Origin: Xanthomonas sontii
GTDB taxonomy: Bacteria; Pseudomonadota; Gammaproteobacteria; Xanthomonadales; Xanthomonadaceae
Length of the DNA stretch: 64,000 nt
Assembly: GCF_040529055.1 (NCBI RefSeq)
Contig: NZ_CP132342.1
Span: forward strand, 620,001 to 684,000
Direction: 5' to 3'
The notes below the pieces were generated by a model. It was not told where the DNA came from. It saw only the letters and a program-made list of their open reading frames with translations, and did not search any database. Positions 18,361 through 26,500 of this stretch are shown here, piece by piece (position 1 is the first letter of the stretch; each line of letters starts with the position of its first letter). The position numbers and the translations under genes were made by a program.

Positions 18361-18897
18361 ATGTCCACCGTGATCGCCACCGCGCGCCTCGTACTGCGCC
18401 GACTGGACCCCGCGCGCGACGCCGCGCCGATGCTGGCCCTGCTCAACGACCCCGGCTTCCTGGCGCACATCGGCGACCGCGGCGTGCGCGACGAAACGCA
18501 GGCCAGCCGCTATCTCGCCGATGGCTCGGTGCGCAGCTACGCCGAGCACGGCTTCGGCCTGTATGCGGTGGAGCGTCGCGACGACGGCGCCTGGCTTGGT
18601 GTGGCGGGGCTGGTGCTGCGACCGACCCTGCCCGCCCCTGATCTGGGCTATGCCCTGCTGCAACCCTATGCGGGCCAGGGCTACGCCAGAGAGGCGGCGT
18701 GCGCGGTGCTGGATTACGCGCGCACCGTGCTCGCGCTGCCGCGCGTCTACGCCATCGTGGCTCCGGGCAATGCGCGCTCGCTGCGGCTGCTCGCCGCGCT
18801 GGGCTTCGTCGCCCAGGGGCGGGTGCGCCTGAGTCCGGAGGCAACCGAGGTCGAACTGTATCATTGCGAGCTGGATGCACCCGAGGAGCACGCCTGA
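18361..18897 (+). CDS. GNAT-family N-acetyltransferase
   Basis: This 178-residue protein should transfer an acetyl group from acetyl-CoA to an amine; it most resembles the RimJ/RimL-like branch. It shows TARLVLRRLDPARDA at the N-terminus, the LGYALLQPYAGQGYAREAACAVLDYA segment, shown here only for its Q/R-x-x-G-x-G/A-type acetyl-CoA loop (QGYA), and PGNARSLRLLAALGFVAQGR near the end. These are all in the family order. The ATG at 18361 directly precedes the first strand. It is followed after 2 nt by the DinB-like gene, so the two are probably co-transcribed. The substrate is unknown. Confidence 0.85.
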   Translation: MSTVIATARLVLRRLDPARDAAPMLALLNDPGFLAHIGDRGVRDETQASRYLADGSVRSYAEHGFGLYAVERRDDGAWLGVAGLVLRPTLPAPDLGYALLQPYAGQGYAREAACAVLDYARTVLALPRVYAIVAPGNARSLRLLAALGFVAQGRVRLSPEATEVELYHCELDAPEEHA

Positions 18898-18899
18898 GC

Positions 18900-19442
18900 A
18901 TGGACACCTTGCACACACTGCGGCTGTTCGCCAACTACAGCCAATGGATGAACCAGCGTCTCTACGCCGCGGCCGCGACCCTGCCGGACGCCGCGATCAC
19001 CGAGCCGCGCGGCGCCTTCTTCGGGTCGCTGCTGGGCACGCTCAACCACTTGGTGGTGGCCGATACGATCTGGCTGCAGCGCTTCGCCCAGCATCCGGCA
19101 CGGCACCCGGCGCTGCAGGCCATCGCCGCCACGCCGGTCCCCACCGCCCTGGATGCGCCGCAGGCCGACTGCCTGGCGGACCTGCGGACGCAACGCGAGT
19201 CCCTGGATGCGACGATCGCCGAGTGGATGTCGCAACTGCATGCCGACGACCTCGACGTGGCGCTGCGCTATCGCAACACCCGAGGCGAATCGCACGGCCG
19301 GCGCTTCGGCGACCTGCTGCTGCACTTCTTCAACCACCAGACCCACCATCGTGGCCAGGCCACCACCCTGCTGAGCCAGGCGGGTGCCGATGTCGGTGTC
19401 ACCGACATGCTGGCGGTGATTCCGCAGGTGGAGATGGGGTGA
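18900..19442 (+). CDS. DinB-family putative metal-binding protein
   Basis: This 180-residue four-helix-bundle protein of the DinB/YfiT-like superfamily shows the family's three-histidine metal site. His50 is in GTLNHLVVADTIW, and His146 and His150 are in HFFNHQTHHRGQ. The length is typical. The family includes bacillithiol- or mycothiol-dependent transferases and many proteins of unknown function, so no reaction is assigned. The ATG at 18900 lies 2 nt after the stop of the acetyltransferase gene, implying one transcript. The gap to yceH (19443-19606) contains a run of T and G after CCGCGG at about 19510-19535 but no convincing terminator stem. Confidence 0.8.
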   Translation: MDTLHTLRLFANYSQWMNQRLYAAAATLPDAAITEPRGAFFGSLLGTLNHLVVADTIWLQRFAQHPARHPALQAIAATPVPTALDAPQADCLADLRTQRESLDATIAEWMSQLHADDLDVALRYRNTRGESHGRRFGDLLLHFFNHQTHHRGQATTLLSQAGADVGVTDMLAVIPQVEMG

Positions 19443-19606
19443 TCCTGCGATCCCGGGGCGCTGCGCTTGGTGCGTGCCTTGATGTTTAGGGCACCTGTAG
19501 TAACGCGCCTTGCCGCGGTTTTTTTTGGGGGGGTCTGCCGCCGCTCCTACAAGTGAGCGTTCTTTGGTTAACCAGAGGCTTCGTTTAGAAGCCCATCCAC
19601 GCAGCG

Positions 19607-20257
19607 TCACTCGTGCGCGAGCTGCGCCTGCAACTGCGCCACGATCTCGCGCAGCTCCGCCACCTGGGCCTCCAACGCCTGCACCCGCCCTTCCAACTCA
19701 TCGTTGCCCGAGGCGGTCGGCCGCGCCTTGAACGTGGCCGCCAGCGCCTCCGCATCCACCGGACCAGCGAGCAAGTGCATGTAACGGTCCTCGCGCTGCC
19801 CGCTGGCACGCGGCAACTGCACCGCCAACTGACGCTGCGCCAGCCGTTCCAACTGATGGCGGACATCGTCCGCATCGGCGAAGCGCGCCATGCGCTCGGC
19901 GCGCGTCAGCAACTCATTGACCGTCTGCGGGCCGCGCAACAGCAGCAGGCCGAGCAAGGCCACCTGTTGCTGGGTCAGATCCAGCGCCGACGCCAACCGA
20001 TGCTCATAGCGCTCGGCGCGCGAAGAGAACTGCTGCCGCACCAACCCGCGCCCCTCCAGTTGCCGCAGCGCATGCTGGACATCGCCCGGACTCAACGACA
20101 TCACCGGCTCGCGCGAGGTCTTCTGATTGGCCGCCACCACCGTCGCATTGACCGTGAGCGGATACGCATCCGGCGTGGTCGCCTCTTTCTCGATCAGGCA
20201 GCCGAGGGCGCGGGCTTCGATGGCGGAGAGAACGGGAACGGCGGCGGTGTCGGTCAT
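19607..20257 (-). CDS. yceH: YceH-family (DUF480) protein
   Basis: This 216-residue protein of the UPF0502/YceH family, predicted tandem winged helices, shows [29 protein letters not shown], here quoted only for its [20 protein letters not shown] core. [21 protein letters not shown] and a middle [22 protein letters not shown] follow. The C-terminus is a short coiled coil (about 185-214, [20 protein letters not shown]), common in proteobacterial members. The molecular role is not established. It marks the left border of the CDI island: remnants of cdiA-like repeats begin 20 bp upstream of its start at 20277. Confidence 0.88.
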   Translation of the reverse strand: MTDTAAVPVLSAIEARALGCLIEKEATTPDAYPLTVNATVVAANQKTSREPVMSLSPGDVQHALRQLEGRGLVRQQFSSRAERYEHRLASALDLTQQQVALLGLLLLRGPQTVNELLTRAERMARFADADDVRHQLERLAQRQLAVQLPRASGQREDRYMHLLAGPVDAEALAATFKARPTASGNDELEGRVQALEAQVAELREIVAQLQAQLAHE

Positions 20258-20276
20258 GGTATTGGCTTCTTACTGG

Positions 20277-20720
20277 TCAGGGGCGAAGCATACTGCTTGA
20301 GAGTTTCGGCTCTGCGGGCTGCTGCCGTACCGATCTTGGTGCCGTGTCATTGAAATGCTTGCGCGTCTGCAGGTTGGTGCTGCTGTCGACCATGGTCAGG
20401 GTGCTGCTGTTGAGGTCGTTGCCGGCGACCACGGCCAGGCCGTTGCCGGCGTCGAGCTTGGCGGCGGTCAGGTTGACGTCGTGGCCGGCGGTGAGTGCCT
20501 GCTGGTCGAGGTCCTGGGTGGTCGTGGCGGTGACGACCCTGGTCTTGCCCTGACGGCTCTGGTCGGTGACGGTGCGGCTGCCGTACAGCACCGAGGTCAC
20601 GTCAAGGTCGTAGCCGGCCACGGCGATCAAGTCGCCGTCCGCCTGTGGCGATGCTGTGCGCACCGTGGCCTTGTCGTTGGCGTCGGTGACCGGGGTCAGC
20701 GACAGGACGTGGCCGGCCTG
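20277..20720 (-). pseudogene. cdiA (FHA-2 repeat) remnant, left end of the CDI island
   Basis: This decayed 444-bp copy of the FHA-2 part of cdiA reads LSLTPVTDANDKATVRT, AGYDLDVTSVLYGSRTVTD, GHDVNLTAAKLDAGNGLAVV and NDLNSSTLTMVDSSTNLQTR. This parallels the main cdiA around 41.1-41.6 kb, but several stretches are missing (for example the GGSLQLSAGN and GGNLVLS parts). Homology ends near 20360, after which an unrelated tail reads to a stop at 20277. At the other end homology begins abruptly at LQAGH (about 20717). It has no start codon or secretion domain and cannot be functional. It shows that recombination shortened the array at this border. Confidence 0.8.
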
Positions 20721-20784
20721 TAAAGACTATTGTGTTGTCGACGGTTAGGCTGATGCCTGCACCATCAGGCAGTATTAAAAATGG

Positions 20785-21066
20785 TCAGACATTGGCTTTT
20801 TCAAACCTATTTATTTCATCGCATACTTTGCTAAGTAACCCCGCCTCATCCAATTCGAAATATTGCCTTGCGTCGGCATCTTCACTATACATATCAGCGA
20901 AACAAAAAATACTAGACAAACACTCACTTAACGAAGCCGCATCTTCCCGTAAAACTCCTCTGTCGCGCTCTATTTTCCAAATCTCCATATAAGCCTCAGA
21001 AAAAACGCGCGCATCCATTCGACCTAGCGCAAAAGATTTTGCGACATCAAAAAGAAGAGTACTCAT
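20785..21066 (-). CDS. Colicin-D-type immunity protein (orphan module 7)
   Basis: This 93-residue acidic, all-helical protein resembles the colicin-D immunity family (bacterial self-protective colicin-like immunity). It has an early FALGRMDARVFSEAYMEIWK, Asp/Glu-rich helices and the pair FADMYSEDADAR / YFELDEAGLLSKVCDE in family order. Its ATG overlaps by four bases (ATGA) the stop of a toxin-tail remnant, the arrangement seen in several modules of this island. Base composition is AT-rich compared with the flanks. Family knowledge says the partner toxin would be a tRNase acting on anticodon loops, but the toxin is almost completely lost here, so that is inference. It could still protect the cell against neighbours. 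Confidence 0.6.
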   Translation of the reverse strand: MSTLLFDVAKSFALGRMDARVFSEAYMEIWKIERDRGVLREDAASLSECLSSIFCFADMYSEDADARQYFELDEAGLLSKVCDEINRFEKANV

Positions 21067-21185
21067 CTAAGAATGACCTGATTTTTCAAAAATTTGCCTC
21101 CAAATGGAGCTTTTGCACCGGCATATAGCCATAATTCAACCGTGCCTGATTCATCAGGAAAATAAGTTTCGCGATATTCATGGCT
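21063..21185 (-). pseudogene. Toxin C-terminal tail remnant of orphan module 7
   Basis: About 38 codons are readable in frame up to a stop that overlaps the ATG of the colicin-D-like immunity gene. The peptide includes EYRETYFPDESGTVELWLYA and ends GKFLKNQVILR. A stop codon directly upstream shows that only the end of the toxin remains. No secretion or repeat domain is attached. The remnant is recognised by its position and by the ATGA overlap, not by homology; the toxin family is unknown. Confidence 0.5.
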
Positions 21186-21438
21186 AATCTATCAGCCCAA
21201 GATTTTCAGGCAAGCTCAATATAAAAGATGAAAACTCCTCATCGTAATTACTCGCTATTTCGTTAAAAATTTCACAAACACTTTCTTTCTGACTCTCTGA
21301 GAGACCCTGTAGTTCAGATGCAATTTGCTCCATCATTTTAATTGCAGCGTCACGATCTATAACACTTGAACCCGAAAACTCAAAAAACAAACAAGCGTCT
21401 ATAACTATTTTTGCCAAGATAGTGCTCATCTCATTCAT
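21184..21438 (-). CDS. Putative immunity protein of orphan module 6
   Basis: This 84-residue acidic helical protein (ILAKIVIDACLFFEFSG, IKMMEQIASELQGLSESQKE, EIFNEIASNYDEEFSSF) was not recognised as a named family. It is called immunity by context. Its ATG overlaps by four bases (ATGA) the stop of a reading frame that joins a cdiA seed to a foreign tail. It lies in the run of immunity-type genes behind cdiA and is AT-rich. The size and acidity fit CdiI-type proteins. An in-frame second Met at residue 4 is an alternative start. Confidence 0.55.
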   Translation of the reverse strand: MNEMSTILAKIVIDACLFFEFSGSSVIDRDAAIKMMEQIASELQGLSESQKESVCEIFNEIASNYDEEFSSFILSLPENLGLID

Positions 21439-21578
21439 GACTTGAACACCTTTACTTTTGTGTTTTTAATTTCAATCTGCGGCACCTGGCCGGTACCTGG
21501 ATCGATCTGCTGGTACCGGCCGGGCACGCTGCCGGCGGTCAGTACCGCCTGTACGCCGCTCTGAACATGAGATGCAGA
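21435..21578 (-). pseudogene. cdiA seed fused to a toxin tail (orphan module 6)
   Basis: The frame reads ASASHVQSGVQAVLTAGSVP then GRYQQIDPGTGQVPQ, which corresponds to the main CdiA at about 42.69-42.86 kb. Main CdiA there has SATASQVQASGVQ and, further on, AVLTAGSVPGQYQQIDPGTG. A block between the two parts is deleted. Directly after GQVPQ comes the foreign tail IEIKNTKVKVFKS and a stop that overlaps the immunity ATG. Thus only about 13 toxin codons remain, attached in frame to a short homology seed. It is not functional. Confidence 0.7.
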
Positions 21579-21661
21579 TGCCGCGCTTCAAACCACATGT
21601 TGCGCTTGCAAATTGAAACCGCCCGCCCCACCAGATACTTTTGCACCGACTATTTATCTTG

Positions 21662-21937
21662 CTACTTGCCTCTCTTCCTCAAAGAGTATTCTTCAACATA
21701 TTCCTTTGGCGGAAATGCCGTACCAAAAACTTGCAATTCGCCGGTGTCCTTATCAATCAAAATAGGACCATTTCCAACGAGATGGAAAGAGAAATCACCC
21801 GTTTCAACATATTCTTTAGAATCGAAGCAAAACAACCACCCTTCAGGAAACTCTTCAGAGTGAGTTATCACCAACTGCGCTGAGGACTTACTCAGGTGAC
21901 CAACGACCACCTTCAAAGCCTCCTCAAAATCTATCAT
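21662..21937 (-). CDS. Imm35/YrhB-like immunity protein (orphan module 5)
   Basis: This 91-residue protein shows the Imm35 pattern: EEFPEGWLFCFDSKEYVETG, then LVGNGPILIDKDTGELQVFG and TAFPPKEYVEEY. Imm35 proteins are immunity factors found next to polymorphic toxins. Here the upstream gene end encodes the second half of a papain-like toxin. The ATG at 21937 overlaps the toxin stop by four bases (ATGA). The protein appears complete although its toxin is broken, so it could act as a stand-alone defence against incoming toxin. Confidence 0.75.
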   Translation of the reverse strand: MIDFEEALKVVVGHLSKSSAQLVITHSEEFPEGWLFCFDSKEYVETGDFSFHLVGNGPILIDKDTGELQVFGTAFPPKEYVEEYSLRKRGK

Positions 21938-23170
21938 TGATTTGTCCTCAAAAATTTAAACGACTTGAATTTATCAAGGTCAGCCGCCTTCCCTGTTTGC
22001 CCATCCAAAAATCTAATGGCCCCATTTTGGTTTACAACATTAAACACATGCCCAGGCTGACCAGGACCATATGAGCCGTATACAATTCCACGCGCACCAG
22101 CGCCTATGTCAATCATCTTCTGATAGATACTTTCAGCAGATGGGACCGACACAAATTTTGTGCCGAACTGCTTTTCCAATACTGTGATTGAGACACCATC
22201 TGTTGAATTTATCGGAAGCGCTGAAGCTGGTGCAGGTCGTGGCCGGCCGCGATCTGCACGGTGTCGCCACTGAGCGTGGTTGCCACGGCGGTGCTGTCGT
22301 GCCACTCGTCATGTGTCGTCGTGGTCTTGCTGGACAGGAAGCCGGTTTTCTTCTTCTGCATGTCCTGCACGGCGTCGTGCTGCTCCTGCTCGGTGAGCAG
22401 GTTGACGTCGTTGCCGGCGGACACCGCCAGCGCGCCCTTGTCGGTGAACAGGTTGGCCGCGGTCAGGTTCACGTCGTGGCCGGACTGCAGGGCGATGTCG
22501 CCGCCAGCGGTGAACTCGCTGCCGTGGACGGTCTCGTCGCGGGTGCTGGTGGTCTGCTTGAAGCGCTTGCGCGTCTCCAGGATGGTGCTGCTGTCGACCG
22601 TGGTCAGCGTGGTGCTGTTGAGGTCGTTGCCGGCGACCACGGCCAGGCCGTTGCCGGCGTCGAGCTTGGCGGCGGTCAGGTTGACGTCGTGGCCGGCGCT
22701 GAGCACCAGGTTGCCACCGGCGGTGAGTGCTTGCTGGTCGATGTCCTGGGTGGTCGTGGTGATGACGACCTTGGTCTTGCCCTGGCGGGTCTGGTCGGTG
22801 ACGGTGCGGCTATCGCGCAGCACCGACGTGACATTGAGATCGTGCCCGGCCGCGGCGATCAGGTTGCCGTCAACGCTGACCTGCGCCTGGCGGATGGTGA
22901 GATCGTTGCCGGCGGCCAATTGCAGGCTGCCGCCGGTGGCGATGCTGGTGCGCACCGTGGCCTTGTCGTTGGCGTCGGTGACCGGGGTCAGCGACAGGTC
23001 GTGGCCTGCCTGCAGGGACAGGTTGTTGCCGACGGTCAGGCTGGTGCCATCGCCGCCGCGGGTCAGGCCGAACTCGTTGCGCAGGGCGGTCGGTTGCAGC
23101 GTAGGGTTGTTGCCCGCCAGCAGTGCGGCGCTGTTGCCGGCCTGCAAGGTGGTGCAGGTGAAAATGAGGT
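21934..23170 (-). pseudogene. Orphan cdiA fragment joined to half of a papain-fold toxin (orphan module 5)
   Basis: From about 23170 down to 22240 the sequence encodes FHA-2 repeats nearly identical to CdiA (LSLTPVTDANDKATVRT, KRFKQTTSTRDETVHGSEF, GDTVQIAAGHDL). At about 22240 homology stops. The seed frame hits a stop at 22209, while the toxin continues in another frame: VSITVLEKQFGTKFVSVPS, then GARGIVYGSYGPGQPGHVFN, VVNQNG and IRFLDGQTG, to a stop at 21934. GHVFNVVN and FLDGQTG carry the His and Asp of papain-fold toxin 1 (Tox-PL). The upstream half that should hold the catalytic Cys is absent. There is no start or TPS domain, so it is a silent cassette. The intact Imm35 gene follows by ATGA overlap. 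Confidence 0.75.
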
Positions 23171-23237
23171 TAAGGCCGCGACGTTGAGCACTGTGTCGCG
23201 GGCGACGCAAACGGCTCACATCCCTGTGTAGCTGCAA

Positions 23238-23546
23238 TTATTTATTATATTTAAAATTTGTTTTTACTTGTCCACCCAATTTGTATGAGAGAACAAAGGA
23301 AGTCCAGCCCTCACCACGTTGCACAGCGTTTTCCCTAAGGTTTTTTACTAGCGCGTACAGTATTGCATAGTTTATATCCGTCTTGACATTGGTAGATGTT
23401 ATTCCATCTTTCTCAACTGTCAACACTGTGTTGATATAACCAGCTCCCACTTCAACCTCAAAAGTGAAACTATCATACCCATCGACTACACCAGAGTCCA
23501 GAAGTGCGAAAATTTCTTTAATTGTATTCAAATCTTCAATGATCAT
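23238..23546 (-). CDS. YezG/DUF600-like immunity protein (orphan module 4)
   Basis: This 102-residue protein reads IKEIFALLDSGVVDGYDSFT, then NTVLTVEKDG, ILYALVKNLRENAVQRG and the closing EGWTSFVLSYKLGGQVKTNF. The late W-T-S segment followed by a GkFk-F-Y end is typical of the YezG (DUF600) family, known as immunity proteins of secreted nuclease toxins. The upstream gene ends in a non-specific nuclease domain, which fits. The ATG at 23546 overlaps the toxin stop by four bases (ATGA); an upstream TTG at 23558 is less likely. The toxin domain and the immunity gene of this module both look complete. Confidence 0.7.
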   Translation of the reverse strand: MIIEDLNTIKEIFALLDSGVVDGYDSFTFEVEVGAGYINTVLTVEKDGITSTNVKTDINYAILYALVKNLRENAVQRGEGWTSFVLSYKLGGQVKTNFKYNK

Positions 23547-26500
23547 TTCTTCTTCCAAGGAATTTTATTGGCTTCGTTTTCAAAAACCACAGTGCTTGTT
23601 TTTCCATTGATAGTATACGTCACAACTAACGTGTCCGGCCTTGGCGAATCAGGAACGGACCTATTGAATCTTATGGTAGTCGGGCCAACGGTAGCTGTCG
23701 GATCATTTAGCGCACGCTTGATTTCGTTCTCATAAAAAACTTTATAAGCGGAATTGTTGAAATTTTTATCCTGAGCAAACAAATTGTAACCATCGCATGT
23801 ACCGCCCTGACTGCATGCTTGAGCATGCCCACCAACGTCTGTACTGCGTCCTTGTCTTCCTGCTTCTGTTTGTCTCGCATCTCGCGGCACCTTCGTGTCA
23901 ACTGGTGTGAACGTTAGCTCCTCCACCTGACCCGCACTATTTGTTGTGAAAGAAGAACCATTATCAAGTTCATATCGTGTATTTGGTGCTCGAGCGCTAG
24001 GATTGTTAAGCAACTCATACTCAGGAGAACCCTTTATAGCGTTTCTAGCATTTACTCTTACAACTGGCACATCAGATAAGCCATTCAAAGAAGACGTGTC
24101 AATCGCGTTGCCTTTTGGCACATCAGCTGCGACGTTCGAAGCAGGAATATCGTCGCCCAAGCGAAGAACCGTTCTCCCCCCGTTGCTACCCGCCGTTTCA
24201 GTAACCTCACCCACCGGTTTCAAGGCATTTACCGGCTCAAGGGTAGTGATAGGCAACGTCGTGGCTGACCTGCCCAGACCGGGAACAGCACCGGATGGAA
24301 CAAATCCAATCAGAGAATAGAGTGCTTCTGCATAAGGCGTGGGCAGCCCCGTTTTGCTTAGCAGCATGCCACCTATCGTGGATGCCGGCTCCCCCGTCGC
24401 TGCCGTTTTAATGCCGGCGGCAGTCTGATCTGCACCCCAGGGTAGCAGCACACAGGAAATGCCAGTCTCTGCACACCCTCCAGCCCCTGCGGACATGGCT
24501 GCCATGCCCGTTCCTGCTTGCAGCACACCGCCCAAGCGAGCCAAGGGATGCCCATTACTGTTATCCCATTTGATTACACCATCCTTTGCGGCATCCCCTA
24601 AGTCGTAATCAAAAAGCTGTTTTTCAGATGGAATCCCTGTTTTCGCGGCAGTATAGGAACTGTAGTCTTGGTAAATTTGCTCCGCGAGCAAGTCGCCTAG
24701 CTGCTTGTACTCATCGCCCGCTCCCTTCGCTTCGAGTGCACCCCAGAATGCTTTTTCTGGAGTTCCATCCGCAAATTGTGCTGAGCATTTCACTAGTGCG
24801 CACGCAGCAGCAGTGAGGCCCGCCTGCAGCTGGACATCGCCCTTGCTTAGTTCTTTGATCCGGTTGATTTCTGTATCCGTCAGCATGCGGTTGTTTTCGA
24901 CTGCATTGCGCGCGATCGCACTGCCGACGGCGACGTCGGTCAGACTGCCGCCTGTGATCCCACCCACCAGCGCGCCGACCGCTTGCGACAGCGCCAGGAT
25001 CGTCTGCTTGTCTTGCTCGGATAGATCGCTGGGCTTGGCGTCGGCGCCGTAGAGCGTCTTTGTCAGGTACTGGGCCGCCAGCTCACCACCGGCGCCGACC
25101 AGTGCACCGCTTGCGGCCGAACTGCCATTGGCCTCGGCCAGCACAGCACCCAGCAGCGCATGCGAGAGCAGTTGCGCGGCCGCGTTCGGGTCGCTGCCGT
25201 GGTCGCCATCGAAGGTCCGCCCGATCAGTTGCGCCGCATACGGTGCCAGCGCGTTGCTCGCCACCTGTGTGCCGCTCTGCCCGGACACACCACCCACTAG
25301 CGCAGTGGTCACCGCCTGCAACGCACGGCTGTACTCACCGCCGGTACCCCATTGGGTTTGGCTGGTATAGGCATCTCGGTAGGCTGCACTCTGGCTCAGC
25401 AACAGATCCTGTTGCTGAGTTGGATCCAGTTTCGCGAACGCCGCTTGCTGATCGCCATTCAGCCCTTTCAGGTAGGCATCGCGCGCCTCGGCGGTCTTCT
25501 TCGCCGCATTGGCGGCGATGTCGCCCGCTACCTGGCGGCTGGTCTCCAGCACCGTCCCAGCTGCCGCGCCCATGGCCTGCTGCTCGGCCAGCACCTTGCG
25601 CACATCCGGCAGCGTCGCCAGTGCCTCGTTCGCCTTGCTGGCATCGGTGTTGATGCCAGTCTCCGCTGCCGTGGTGCGCTTGCCGCCGATCGTGATGTTG
25701 CCTTCGGTCAACGTGGCGCGCGTGGTCGTGCTGTCGTTGCCGCTCTGGGACATCGGCAGCCCGCCGCCCAGCCCGCCGCTGTTGGCTGCGCCATAGTTCC
25801 CATTGGCGATGTTGCTGCCGATGTTCTTGGCCTGGTCGCCCGCGCTCACTGCCACCGGGTTGCCATTGGCATCGGTGGCCGGCGTGCCGCTGCTACCGAA
25901 CCCGCCGGCGAGACTGCCGGAGCTGGCCGAGTAGCCCATCCGGTTCTGCAGGTCGCTGAAGGTCAGCGAGTTGGCAGTCAGGTCGCTGTTGTCCGCATTG
26001 GTGCTGGCGATCGCGCCGCCGATCAGGTTCACGTTGCCCGCGTCGACGTGGTAGCCGCCTTTACCCGCGAACAGGCCCGACTGTTCGGTCACGCCGGTGG
26101 AGGTGCCATTGGCCTTGGCCGTGCTGGCGTAGCCGCTGGCATCCCACGCGGTGCCGAAGGACACCTGGATGCGGCCGCCATAGCCGCTCTCCTTGGACTG
26201 GATGTTCGAGGTGTCCTGCAGCGACTCGATGGTCAGGTCGCCGCCGGTCTGCACGTCGATGCGGTCGGCCTTGGCCACCGCACCGCGCAGCGTGGTATCG
26301 CCCTTCGAGGTGAGGGAGATGTTCTGCGCCGCCAGTTCCGTATTCTTCCACGTCGCACCATCGACGTTGGAGGAATGGCTGCCGAAATTGGCTTGCAGGT
26401 AGGCGTAGTAGCCTGTCTTCGCACCCACCGACACACCCACACCCACTTCCACGCCGGCGTTGCTGCCCTTGCTCTGCTCGGTGGCCGTGGAGTTGCCCGC

